Part shown: in pieces, positions 1-6,314 of the stretch
Position numbering within the stretch: position 1 is the first letter of the stretch
Layout: every line of letters starts with the position of its first letter
Source of the DNA: an uncultured Haloferula sp.
GTDB lineage: Bacteria > Verrucomicrobiota > Verrucomicrobiae > Verrucomicrobiales > Akkermansiaceae
Direction: 5' to 3'
Length of the DNA: 14,992 nt
Assembly: GCA_946885645.1 (NCBI GenBank)
Contig: CAMPGU010000078.1
Location: 1-14,992, forward strand
The notes under the pieces: generated by a model
Database searches by the model: none
What the model was told of the DNA's origin: nothing
What the model saw: only the letters and a program-made list of their open reading frames with translations
Translations under genes and position numbers: made by a program

Positions 1-6
1 CCCCAT

Positions 7-38
7 CGCGCCCCCCCGGGCCCGGCCCCGGGGGCGCG
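7..38. repeat. GC-only inverted repeat downstream of the FAS1 gene
   Basis: Bases 7-15 (CGCGCCCCC) are the exact reverse complement of 30-38 (GGGGGCGCG), with a 14-base loop that is itself a run of C and G blocks. The structure lies about 30 bases past the stop codon of the minus-strand FAS1 gene, so it could act as a transcription stop or RNA-stabilising hairpin for that gene. No T-run follows it on the minus strand, so it is not a standard intrinsic terminator. The region sits at the window edge and the far side cannot be judged. Confidence 0.3.
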
Positions 39-67
39 CCATATGCTTTCAGGAAAAATCGGCGTTT

Positions 68-634
68 TCAATCCTCGTCGAGGCCTGCAAAGCCGTCGAG
101 GGACTTCGGCACCATGACCTTGTCGATGGAGTGGATCACCCCGTTGTTCACTACGAGGTCGGCCTTCGCCACCTTGGAGTCCTCTACCTCGATGGCGTTC
201 CTCTCGATATCGATTTCAAACTTCTCGCCGTTCGAGCTCTTGATCGCGCCATCCTTCAGATCGGAAGAGGTGAAAATGCCCGGCACCACGTGGTAGAGCA
301 CCAGCGAGCGCAGCTTCTCCTTGTTCTCCGGGAGCATCAGGGTGGCGAGCGTACCCTCCGGCAGCTTGCCGAAGGCCTCGTCCGTCGGGGCGAAGATGGT
401 GTAGGAACCCTTGGTTCCAAGCGTTGCCTCCAGACCTGTGGCCTTGATGGCTTTGGTCAAAATCGAGAATGTGACCCCGTCCCGCAGAGCTGCGGCGATG
501 GTTCCCGGTTCGGCCATGGTCGTTTCGACGACGACGGCAGGTTTCCGTTCGACCTTTTCCTGAGCCATGGCCACGGGCGTAATCAGGCTGGCGGCCATGA
601 GGAAAGCGATGCGTGGGATGTTGTTCGTTTTCAT
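68..634 (-). CDS. Exported fasciclin (FAS1) domain protein
   Basis: This is a 188-residue protein: a signal peptide followed by one FAS1 domain. The N-terminus has a basic start, a hydrophobic core (residues about 8-22) and a likely signal peptidase I site after AMA (24), so it should be periplasmic or secreted. The FAS1 landmarks are present in order: TIFAPTDEAF (79-88), LVLYHVVPG (111-119) and the closing segment LVVNNGVIHSIDKVMVP (160-176). FAS1 domains mediate adhesion or protein-protein contact and have no known catalysis; the ligand here cannot be told. The reading frame stays open upstream to 982, but that extension crosses the terminator at 915-954 and is not protein-like, so I place the start at the ATG at 632-634, directly before the signal peptide. 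No Shine-Dalgarno sequence precedes it. It is separately transcribed from the BI-1 gene upstream. Confidence 0.9.
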   Translation of the reverse strand: MKTNNIPRIAFLMAASLITPVAMAQEKVERKPAVVVETTMAEPGTIAAALRDGVTFSILTKAIKATGLEATLGTKGSYTIFAPTDEAFGKLPEGTLATLMLPENKEKLRSLVLYHVVPGIFTSSDLKDGAIKSSNGEKFEIDIERNAIEVEDSKVAKADLVVNNGVIHSIDKVMVPKSLDGFAGLDED

Positions 635-914
635 GGTTTCAATGGGTAAGCGGTCTCCGCGTCGGGCTGCCGCAGCACCGGGCCGCGGAAACCCCGGCGG
701 AGAGAATTCTTCCTCTCTGCCTGCATGGGACGTGCCATTACCCGTCAGGAGCCTTTCAAATTCCCCATAAATCGCTTGCTTCAAGGGGCCCACGAGGATC
801 CGCCGCAAGGGTCCGCACCGCCGGATGCGAAACGTTCGTTCCATGCACAATCCGGTGCGGAGATGCAGCTTGCACGCCGGTTGATTCCTCCCCTCGTTCG
901 GAGCAAACCGGTGC
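635..914. other. Non-coding leader region of the FAS1 gene
   Basis: About 280 bases lie between the BI-1 terminator and the FAS1 start. They must hold the FAS1 promoter, but I cannot pick a convincing -35/-10 pair on the minus strand. The region contains an interrupted 12-bp inverted repeat: 812-819 pairs with 854-861, and 823-826 pairs with 850-853. It also has two near-identical 11-mers on the plus strand, CAATCCGGTGC (848-858) and CAAACCGGTGC (904-914), 56 bases apart. No small gene on either strand looks credible. Confidence 0.4.
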
Positions 915-954
915 AAAAAAACAAAGGGCCGGGATGCATCTCGCATCCGGCCCT
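915..954 (-). terminator. Intrinsic terminator of the BI-1 gene
   Basis: On the minus strand an arm AGGGCCGGATGC (954-943) pairs with GCATCCCGGCCCT (937-925), leaving one bulged base and a 5-base loop. It is followed by TTTGTTTTTTT (925-915). The hairpin begins 25 bases after the BI-1 stop codon. This is a textbook intrinsic terminator and separates the lpxK/BI-1 unit from the FAS1 gene. Confidence 0.9.
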
Positions 955-978
955 CTTGGTCCGTTGAACGGAAAACGA

Positions 979-1689
979 TCAATCGCGGCTCATGAAGAGG
1001 CGCAGCACGTACCAGAAGAGGAGAGCCACACTGGCGAAGAGGGAAAGTGAGGCGGCCACGTGCTGGCCGGGTGCGTAGTGATACATGATCGCACTGGTGT
1101 TGTAGAGGATCGAGCCGGAAGCGAGCACGATCATCCCTATGGAAAACCAGATGCCCATTCCGCTCATCAGGCTCGGGAAGAAGACTCCGGCGACAATGAC
1201 GCCCAGGGCGATGATGAAGCCGAGCTTCAGGATACCGCCAAGGAAGGTGAAGTCCTTCTTCGTGGTGAAGGCGATGGCGGTGAGGCCGAGGACCATGAAG
1301 CCGGTGACGGCACCCGCTTTCCCGATGGCGGCGGGATCGTAAATCGTCGCCATCATCAGGAGCGGCAGGAAGATCACTGCTTCCGCGAGGATGTAGAGGC
1401 CCAAGCCCGCGTACTGCATGCCTTTGGAGGCACCGTTATAAGCCCATTTGTTAGCCACCCAGGATACCACCATGAAAGCACCCAGCACCATCAGCCAAGA
1501 GTAGCGGGCTTGAAGTAGCCCGAAGATCGTTTCCGCGGGAATGATGGATAGAAGCATCCATTCCAACACCGCGAACACACCGATGGCGCCTGCGAGGTGG
1601 GTGTAGGTTTTCCGCACGAAGTCGGTGCGGGTCTCCAGCGGGGCTTCGGCCACCGGCCCCACGGCATAGGGATTGAATGAGGTGCTCAT
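979..1689 (-). CDS. Bax inhibitor-1 / YccA family seven-helix membrane protein
   Basis: A 236-residue integral inner-membrane protein of the BI-1 (UPF0005) family. Seven hydrophobic helices can be placed at about 31-49, 64-82, 93-113, 122-141, 150-171, 176-196 and 210-230. The family segment FTTKKDFTFLGG (141-152) follows helix 4. Bacterial members are linked to membrane stress, calcium leak or protease control, but no single function fits all of them. The C-terminal acidic pair that forms the pH-sensing latch in Bacillus YetJ appears as Asn197 (in LYNTS) and Ser220. The open frame extends 14 codons further to 1731, but the ATG at 1687-1689 begins the protein-like part, after an A/C-rich leader without a Shine-Dalgarno sequence. 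It lies 64 bases downstream of lpxK on the same strand and may be co-transcribed with it. A strong terminator follows at 915-954. Confidence 0.92.
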   Translation of the reverse strand: MSTSFNPYAVGPVAEAPLETRTDFVRKTYTHLAGAIGVFAVLEWMLLSIIPAETIFGLLQARYSWLMVLGAFMVVSWVANKWAYNGASKGMQYAGLGLYILAEAVIFLPLLMMATIYDPAAIGKAGAVTGFMVLGLTAIAFTTKKDFTFLGGILKLGFIIALGVIVAGVFFPSLMSGMGIWFSIGMIVLASGSILYNTSAIMYHYAPGQHVAASLSLFASVALLFWYVLRLFMSRD

Positions 1690-1753
1690 TTTGGTTGTGG
1701 AAGTTATGTGCCCGGCAGGGATACGGGGCAAGGAGATTCACCTTTCCCGCGGG

Positions 1754-2965
1754 CTACAGCGCATAGGCGTCGCGGTAGCGTAATACCGGGTCGCCCGGGG
1801 CGGAAGGGTGGCACAGCCGGGTGATGAGGTCTTCCCACGCATCGTGTCCTTTCAGGATCTCCACCTCGATCCGCAGGAAATAGATCGGCACGGCGATCTC
1901 CTTCGGCCGGGGGAAGCGCACCGCGTCCTTTTCCGTCGTGACCACCAGCTCCATGTCGCGCTCGATGCAGCGCTCCATGAATTTATCGATCTCCCGCCGG
2001 GAGAAGCGGTGGTGATCGGAAAAGCGGCGGCGGATTTCCAAACGCGCGCCCAGTTTCTCGATTCCGCGCTCGAAGCCCTCCGGCACGGCGATCCCGCTGA
2101 TGGCCGCCGTCCACTTGTCTTGCAGGAAGTCCAAGGGCTTCCGCTCGCGGGTGAAGACTTCCTCCAGGTAGCGGGGCCCATGGGTGCACTCGATGATCGG
2201 GGCCACCCGGTTATGGCGGCGGAGCCGCTCGATCAGCGCATCGTTCGGCGTGCCGTCGCATTTGGTGATCAGGATATAGCTGGCGCGGCAGAGGTTGCGC
2301 GGCGGTTCCCGCAAGGTCCCGCGGGGGAGCAGGGCTCCGGTGCCGAAAGGGGCGCTGCGGTCCACGAGCACGATATCGATGCCGTGGGAGAGGTGCAGGT
2401 ATTGCAGGCCATCGTCCAGCACCAGGGTATCCGCGCCAAGCTGCCCGACGGCGAAGCGCCCGCCCTTCACCCGGTCCTTGTCCACCACCACGGCCACGCC
2501 ATCCAGATTACGGGCCAGCATGAAAGGCTCGTCGCCCGCGAATTTCGAGTCGAGCAGCAGCGCCCGGCCGGTCGAGACCAGCTTCGGCATCTTTTCCGGC
2601 GGGATCTTCAGGCCGTCCTTGCCTTTCCAGTTCTGCGGTTCCTTGAGCCTGCGGCTCTTGTAGCCGCGACTCAGGATCGCGACACGGCGGCCCCGGTCCC
2701 GCAGCGTCTTTGCCAAAAGCTCCACCACCGGCGTCTTGCCCGTGCCGCCGACCGTCAGGTTTCCGATGCTGACCACCAGGGTGCCCAGGTGGTGCTGTTG
2801 CCGCCAGCGCTTGCGGTAGATCATCAGGCGGGTCTGCACCACCGCGCGATAGACGCCGGACAGGGCGCTCATGGCCAGGCGCATCATGCCGGCGCGGAAG
2901 CCCTTCGCGCGGCCGAAAATCACATCGGCGCCCCAGCGCTCCAGTTCGGCCAGCGTTTCCTTCAT
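1754..2965 (-). CDS. lpxK: Tetraacyldisaccharide 4'-kinase (lipid A synthesis)
   Basis: LpxK phosphorylates the 4' position of the lipid A disaccharide precursor at the inner face of the cytoplasmic membrane, using ATP. The 403-residue product has a hydrophobic/basic N-terminus (about 24-55) that would sit on the membrane. It then has the P-loop [11 protein letters not shown] (68-78), SRGYKSR (99-105), the Walker B-like LVLDDG (181-186), [11 protein letters not shown] (211-221), a DHH motif (317-319) and [10 protein letters not shown] (342-351). It is longer than the E. coli enzyme (about 330 residues): the N-terminus is extended and about 20 basic/proline-rich residues are added between SRGYKSR and FAGDEP. 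The frame is open up to 3280, but that part is antisense to rph and not protein-like. The ATG at 2963-2965 gives a sensible N-terminus. It diverges from rph across 106 bases. Its presence implies an LPS-bearing outer membrane. Confidence 0.95.
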   Translation of the reverse strand: MKETLAELERWGADVIFGRAKGFRAGMMRLAMSALSGVYRAVVQTRLMIYRKRWRQQHHLGTLVVSIGNLTVGGTGKTPVVELLAKTLRDRGRRVAILSRGYKSRRLKEPQNWKGKDGLKIPPEKMPKLVSTGRALLLDSKFAGDEPFMLARNLDGVAVVVDKDRVKGGRFAVGQLGADTLVLDDGLQYLHLSHGIDIVLVDRSAPFGTGALLPRGTLREPPRNLCRASYILITKCDGTPNDALIERLRRHNRVAPIIECTHGPRYLEEVFTRERKPLDFLQDKWTAAISGIAVPEGFERGIEKLGARLEIRRRFSDHHRFSRREIDKFMERCIERDMELVVTTEKDAVRFPRPKEIAVPIYFLRIEVEILKGHDAWEDLITRLCHPSAPGDPVLRYRDAYAL

Positions 2966-3071
2966 CCCCGGCGCCAGCGGAACCCGGAAGCCGCTTGATT
3001 CCAAGCCCGAAAAAGCGCGCCGCCCTCCGGGGCACTTGCCATACGCCCCCGGCTTTCCTTGACTCCGCTCC

Positions 3072-3857
3072 ATGTCCTCCGCCCGCCACGACGGCCGCCT
3101 GCCCGGCCAGCTCCGCCCGATTTCCTTCATCCCGCACGTGGCACCGTACGCGGCAGGCTCCGTGCTGGTCTCCTTCGGCGAGACACGGGTGATCTGCGCC
3201 GCCACCATCGAGGAGGACGTGCCGCGCTGGATGAAGACCCAGCGGGTGGAGGGGGGCTGGCTCACGGCGGAGTACAGCATGCTTCCTTATTCCACTCTGG
3301 ACCGGAAGCAGCGGGACATTAGCCGTGGCAAGCTGGACGGCCGCTCCTCTGAAATCCAGCGCCTGATCGGCCGCGCCCTGCGCGCCGTCACGGACCTGAC
3401 CAAGCTCGGCCAGCGGACCATCTGGATCGATTGCGATGTCCTCCAGGCGGACGGCGGCACCCGCACCGCCTCCATCACCGGCGGCTGCGTGGCCCTGGCG
3501 ATCGCCCTGAACCGCCTGATGGCGAATGGAAAGCTGAAGGCTTTCCCGCTCACCAAGCTCGTCTCCGCCATTTCCGCCGGGGTGGTGGAAGGCCAGCCGG
3601 TGTTGGATCTGGATTACATCGAGGACAAAGGAGCCACCGTGGACTTCAATGTCGTGATGACGGAAAGCGGCGATTTCGTGGAAGTTCAGGGCAGCGGCGA
3701 GGAAGCCGTTTTCTCTGCCGCTGAGATGGCCGCCATGCTGGAGCTGGCCAAGCAGGGCACGCAGGAGCTGACCTTGCTCCAGAGGCAGGCGATTCTCGAT
3801 GCGGACCGCCCGAGCGGCGATTCCCTGGCAGCCCTCGCGGCGGCTTTTTCGCGCTGA
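3072..3857 (+). CDS. rph: Ribonuclease PH
   Basis: This is a 3'-to-5' phosphorolytic exoribonuclease that trims tRNA precursors, using phosphate and releasing nucleoside diphosphates. At 261 residues it is slightly longer than the usual 240 or so. Conserved blocks run through the whole protein: EYSMLP (67-72), RSSEIQRLIGRALR (91-104), IDCDVLQADGGTRTASITG (119-137) with the phosphate-binding arginine in GTRTA (R131), VVEGQPVLDLDYIED (171-185) with the catalytic aspartates D179 and D185, and VQGSGEEAVFS (205-215). All key residues are intact, so it should be active, unlike the truncated rph of E. coli K-12. No Shine-Dalgarno sequence precedes the ATG. The gene is divergent from lpxK and followed by an independent pilin-like gene 141 bases downstream. 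Confidence 0.97.
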   Translation: MSSARHDGRLPGQLRPISFIPHVAPYAAGSVLVSFGETRVICAATIEEDVPRWMKTQRVEGGWLTAEYSMLPYSTLDRKQRDISRGKLDGRSSEIQRLIGRALRAVTDLTKLGQRTIWIDCDVLQADGGTRTASITGGCVALAIALNRLMANGKLKAFPLTKLVSAISAGVVEGQPVLDLDYIEDKGATVDFNVVMTESGDFVEVQGSGEEAVFSAAEMAAMLELAKQGTQELTLLQRQAILDADRPSGDSLAALAAAFSR

Positions 3858-3921
3858 CCCCGGGGCGACTTTCTTTCTTCTTGCGCCGGTAAATGGCGGA
3901 CTTAGCCTCTCTTGATCTCCG

Positions 3922-3950
3922 GTGTTTTTCAACAGCGGGGGTCATATAAA
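3922..3950 (+). promoter_or_regulatory. Candidate promoter of the pilin-like gene
   Basis: A TATAAA hexamer at 3945-3950 stands out in otherwise GC-rich DNA, 48 bases before the pilin-like start codon and about 90 bases after the rph stop. It fits a sigma-70 -10 element. A T-rich stretch (3923-3929, TGTTTTT) lies at -35 distance but matches TTGACA poorly. The call rests mainly on the -10 box and its position. Confidence 0.4.
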
Positions 3951-3998
3951 AAACGGGTCCTAAGCGGCCCATCCATAGACCGAAAACCAAAACAAAAC

Positions 3999-4706
3999 AT
4001 GAAAGCCAAATATCGCCAACCCGGCGGTTTCACCCTGGTGGAGCTGCTCGTGGTGATCGTGATCATCGCGGCCCTCGCGGGCCTCTCGGCTCCCGTTATC
4101 CTGAAGCAGCGCAAAGCTGCCGACCGGACGGAAGCGCTGAACAACGTCCGGCAGATCGGACTCGCCCTGTTCGAATTCGACAGCGAGTACGGTACCTTCC
4201 CGGACAATAACACGGCGGAAGACGTCAAGGAAGCCACCGGCACCGAATTGTCCTTCAACGGGAACTTCTCCAACGACTACTTCCGGCAGCTCATCGCTAC
4301 CGGCCTGAAGTCCGAGAAGCCCTTCTGGTGCAAGACCTCCTTCTCGCCGAAGAAGCCCGACGACGTGTTCAACATCCAGGCCAAGGCGCTGGAAGCCGGC
4401 GAAGTCGGTTTCAGCTACATCATGGTCTCCCTGACCGACGGTCAGAGCAGCTCCGGCGAGCCGAACCGCCCGGTGGTGGTGGCCCCCTCCTTCAAGGCCC
4501 AGACCGACTGGACCTTCGATCCGGAGCCCTATGGTGAAAAGGCGATCATCCTGCGCTTGGACAACAGTGCCAAGGCGGAGACGATCCGCGCCGACAAGAA
4601 GGTCACCATCGGCGGCGGCCGCACCCTCGAGTCCGTGGGTGACAGCACCTCATGGGGCACTGATATCAACCCGGTCCTCCGCGCCCCGCAACCGCGCGGC
4701 CAGTGA
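3999..4706 (+). CDS. Prepilin-like protein (type IV pilin / type II secretion pseudopilin family)
   Basis: A 235-residue protein with a class III signal sequence. A short basic leader of 10 residues ends in GG, and the processing site G10|F11 is followed by FTLVELLVV with the conserved glutamate at mature position 5 (E15) and a hydrophobic helix to about residue 34. A prepilin peptidase would cut and methylate it, after which it would assemble into a pilus or secretion pseudopilus. The segment after the helix (KAADRTEALNNVRQIGLALFEFD) continues the amphipathic pilin helix. The C-terminal globular part, with SNDYFRQLIATGL and FWCKTSF, is of a kind I associate with Verrucomicrobia/Planctomycetes pseudopilins. 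No other pilus or secretion gene is nearby, so it is an orphan whose machine is encoded elsewhere. The frame is open back to 3912, but the ATG at 3999 directly precedes the leader. Its transcript ends at the strong hairpin at 4740-4775. Confidence 0.88.
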   Translation: MKAKYRQPGGFTLVELLVVIVIIAALAGLSAPVILKQRKAADRTEALNNVRQIGLALFEFDSEYGTFPDNNTAEDVKEATGTELSFNGNFSNDYFRQLIATGLKSEKPFWCKTSFSPKKPDDVFNIQAKALEAGEVGFSYIMVSLTDGQSSSGEPNRPVVVAPSFKAQTDWTFDPEPYGEKAIILRLDNSAKAETIRADKKVTIGGGRTLESVGDSTSWGTDINPVLRAPQPRGQ

Positions 4707-4739
4707 TCCGCGCTTGAGCGTTTGATCCATCGATTCCCG

Positions 4740-4775
4740 AACCGGGAAGTCCTCACGGGCTTCCCGGTTTTTCCT
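4740..4775 (+). terminator. Intrinsic terminator of the pilin-like gene
   Basis: A perfect 10-bp stem, AACCGGGAAG (4740-4749) with CTTCCCGGTT (4760-4769), encloses a 10-base loop and runs straight into TTTCCTTTCC. It lies 33 bases past the stop codon. The convergent HAD gene ends about 35 bases further on. The hairpin could also slow minus-strand transcription, though no T-run follows it in that direction. Confidence 0.92.
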
Positions 4776-4809
4776 TTCCCAGGGGCCGCGTCGTGGCGCT
4801 CTTCGGGCC

Positions 4810-5451
4810 TCAGGACTGCCAATTGAGATTCGCGAGCGAGGAACAAACTTGGTCGGCCAGCGAGAAATTCAGGCAGGCGGTCGTCCGGTTCGGGACCACC
4901 CACACATTCAGGCCAGCGGCCTTGGCGGACTTCGCGCCGTTGAGCGAGTCCTCGATCGCGAGACATTCCTCCGCGGGCAGGTCGAGCTGGCGCAGTGCCT
5001 CCAGCCACAGATCCGGTGCCGGCTTGATGCGCGGAGCATCGCCGCGGCACACCACCGTGCGGAAATAGGGCATCAGTCCCAGCCTTTCCAACCAGCCATC
5101 GACCCACTGGTGCGAGGAACTGGAAACGACGGCGGCGGGCACTCCCGCGGCCTTCAGCTTTTCCAGCAGCGGCACCACCCCCGGCATCGGACCCGCCTGT
5201 TCCAGATCACGGCGGATTTCCACCTGCCGGGCCTCATCGAGCTGATGCCAGTCGAAGCTGCGGCCGGTCAGCTCCTCCAGATGGGTTTTCGGCGACCAGG
5301 TATCGAAATCCGAGCCGATGCACTGGGTATAGATTTCCAGCGGCAACGGATGCCCGTGCGCGCGGAAGGTCCGGTGCCAGGCCTCGTAGATGGCCCACTC
5401 CGTGTCCACCAGCACGCCGTCGAAATCGAAAAGCACCGCGGAGAAGCGCAT
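4810..5451 (-). CDS. HAD-superfamily hydrolase (beta-phosphoglucomutase/phosphatase-like)
   Basis: A 213-residue cytoplasmic phosphotransferase of HAD subfamily IA. Motif I is DFDGVLVDTE (9-18), with nucleophile D9 and acid/base D11. Motif II is the serine run VVSSSS (S110), motif III is K143 in RIKPAPD, and motif IV is IEDSLNG with E167/D168. A helical cap lies between motifs I and II (about 19-85), as in sugar-phosphate phosphatases and beta-phosphoglucomutases. The substrate cannot be decided from sequence. All catalytic residues are present. The frame is open to 5598, but the extra 49 residues are proline/arginine-rich and contain the direct-repeat cluster, so I start at the ATG at 5449-5451. 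It is a single gene, convergent with the pilin-like gene and divergent from the small membrane gene at 5592. Confidence 0.92.
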   Translation of the reverse strand: MRFSAVLFDFDGVLVDTEWAIYEAWHRTFRAHGHPLPLEIYTQCIGSDFDTWSPKTHLEELTGRSFDWHQLDEARQVEIRRDLEQAGPMPGVVPLLEKLKAAGVPAAVVSSSSHQWVDGWLERLGLMPYFRTVVCRGDAPRIKPAPDLWLEALRQLDLPAEECLAIEDSLNGAKSAKAAGLNVWVVPNRTTACLNFSLADQVCSSLANLNWQS

Positions 5452-5457
5452 GCGCGG

Positions 5458-5491
5458 GGATGGCGGGGGATGGACGGATGGGCAAGGATGA
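5458..5491. repeat. Cluster of GGATGG direct repeats in a divergent intergenic region
   Basis: GGATGG occurs at 5458, 5468 and 5476, and GGATGA at 5486, giving spacings of 10, 8 and 10 bases. The cluster begins seven bases upstream of the HAD start codon and lies within the 140-base gap that also feeds the plus-strand small membrane gene. Spacing near one helical turn would suit a multi-site binding protein, but this may only be low-complexity G-rich sequence. Confidence 0.35.
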
Positions 5492-5591
5492 ATGAGGCGA
5501 TTCTTTTGGGAAAGGCGCGGATGAAGATTCCGTGAACGACTGTTGGGGGTTGGACTTCGATCGCGCCTCCTGCGAACAATGGAAGATGGAC

Positions 5592-5969
5592 ATGGCATCT
5601 TTGGTCATCACCGTGGTAGTTCTAGCGGTTCTCTCCGGGCTGATCTGGAACGCAGCCACCGCGGAGCCGCGGCGAAGTAGAATCCGGTCCGGATGGTTAG
5701 CAATGGCTTGGGCTTCGGCCACTTTCCTCTTTCTCGGGCAAATGTGGTCCTTCAACTACAATCACTGGTACAGCACTTCGGCGAAGAAGCTCACGGGAAA
5801 GCTGGTCGCGAAGCTGGAGGAGAAGGAGGGCGAGCTTGTCTTGAAGCAACTGAAAGCACTTCATCAGGACTTCAGGCCCAGTTACGAAAGCCGTGGAAAC
5901 TTCCAGGCTCTGGTGGAGCGTACAGTGAGAAACCTTGACGGACATGTCCCATCCCCGGAGGGAGACTAG
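5592..5969 (+). CDS. Small membrane protein of unknown function
   Basis: A 125-residue product I do not recognise. A first helix (about residues 3-22, rich in V, L and I) is followed by a short basic loop (PRRSRIRSG). A second helix (about 34-52) leads into a charged, probably helical soluble tail containing SAKKLTGKLVAKLEEKEGELVLKQLKALHQ. This suggests two membrane passes with a coiled or amphipathic cytoplasmic tail. The frame is open back to 5532, but GGAAG at 5581-5585 sits six bases before the ATG at 5592, one of the few good ribosome sites in the window, so I choose that start. An in-frame ATG at 5586 is possible. The gene ends in TAG at 5967-5969, overlapping the stop of the convergent small membrane gene in the palindrome CTAG. 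Confidence 0.7.
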   Translation: MASLVITVVVLAVLSGLIWNAATAEPRRSRIRSGWLAMAWASATFLFLGQMWSFNYNHWYSTSAKKLTGKLVAKLEEKEGELVLKQLKALHQDFRPSYESRGNFQALVERTVRNLDGHVPSPEGD

Positions 5970-6220
5970 CTTTGGATCCGGCTGCTTTTTCTCCCGCGCA
6001 CGCCTCGGACGATCAAGGAGATGAAGATGAAGGCGGAGGTCACCGCCACGGGCCAAGGGACAAGGAAGTGCGTCCAAGACATGGGAACGAAAGGGCCGAT
6101 CTTGTGGCCCAGGGCGCCGCCCAAAAAGTGCACATACCAAAGAAAAGAACAGAACAGTAGTCCTCCACCTGCGTGGCAGATTGCGGAAGCGCGGAAGGAG
6201 CGCCCGAAAACGGCGGTCAC
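5966..6220 (-). CDS. Small membrane protein downstream of sppA, probably frameshifted at its N-terminus
   Basis: An 84-residue product of unknown function is readable from a GTG at 6220. It has two clear membrane helices, around GGGLLFCSFLWYVHFLGGAL and PVAVTSAFIFISLIV, and a basic tail. Codon use is typical of the window. In the same frame upstream the translation is still hydrophobic (PLAFACYTAGLV), but there is no ATG, GTG or TTG start there. The frame one base away has a GTG start at 6308, seven bases after the sppA stop, and reads MSSETAEGLLFIAGMSAG before turning arginine-rich. Joining the two frames near the C5 run at 6254-6258 would give a protein of about 113 residues with a longer first helix. 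This suggests a one-base frameshift or sequencing error. It was likely co-transcribed with sppA. Confidence 0.6.
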   Translation of the reverse strand: MTAVFGRSFRASAICHAGGGLLFCSFLWYVHFLGGALGHKIGPFVPMSWTHFLVPWPVAVTSAFIFISLIVRGVRGRKSSRIQS

Positions 6221-6314
6221 GAGGCCCGCGGTATAGCAGGCAAAAGCCAGCGGCCCCCGCCGACATTCCCGCGATAAACAATAGCCCCTCCGCGGTTTCC
6301 GAGCTCACAGGCCT

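Noticed and set aside
7..38. GC palindrome at the window start as an intrinsic terminator
   Set aside because: The stem is convincing, but no T-run follows on the side that would serve the FAS1 gene, so it is listed only as an inverted repeat.
635..982. N-terminal extension of the FAS1 gene by 116 codons
   Set aside because: It would run through a strong terminator, places the signal peptide inside the protein, and has a non-protein-like composition.
1808..2998. A 396-codon open frame antisense to lpxK
   Set aside because: It shows the same shadow effect: histidine/alanine/arginine-rich translation without recognisable motifs, opposite an intact LpxK.
2508..3932. A 474-codon minus-strand frame spanning rph and part of lpxK
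   Set aside because: It overlaps two well-supported genes and its translation is low-complexity, as expected of an antisense frame in GC-rich DNA.
5452..5598. A 49-codon N-terminal extension of the HAD hydrolase
   Set aside because: It is proline/arginine/serine-rich low complexity produced by the GGATGG repeat cluster. HAD motif I normally lies within the first 15 or so residues, as it does from the 5451 start.
5697..6308. The full 203-codon minus-strand frame from GTG 6308
   Set aside because: Only its first 20 or so residues look like a gene. The rest is arginine-rich and antisense to the plus-strand small membrane gene, while the neighbouring frame carries the membrane helices.
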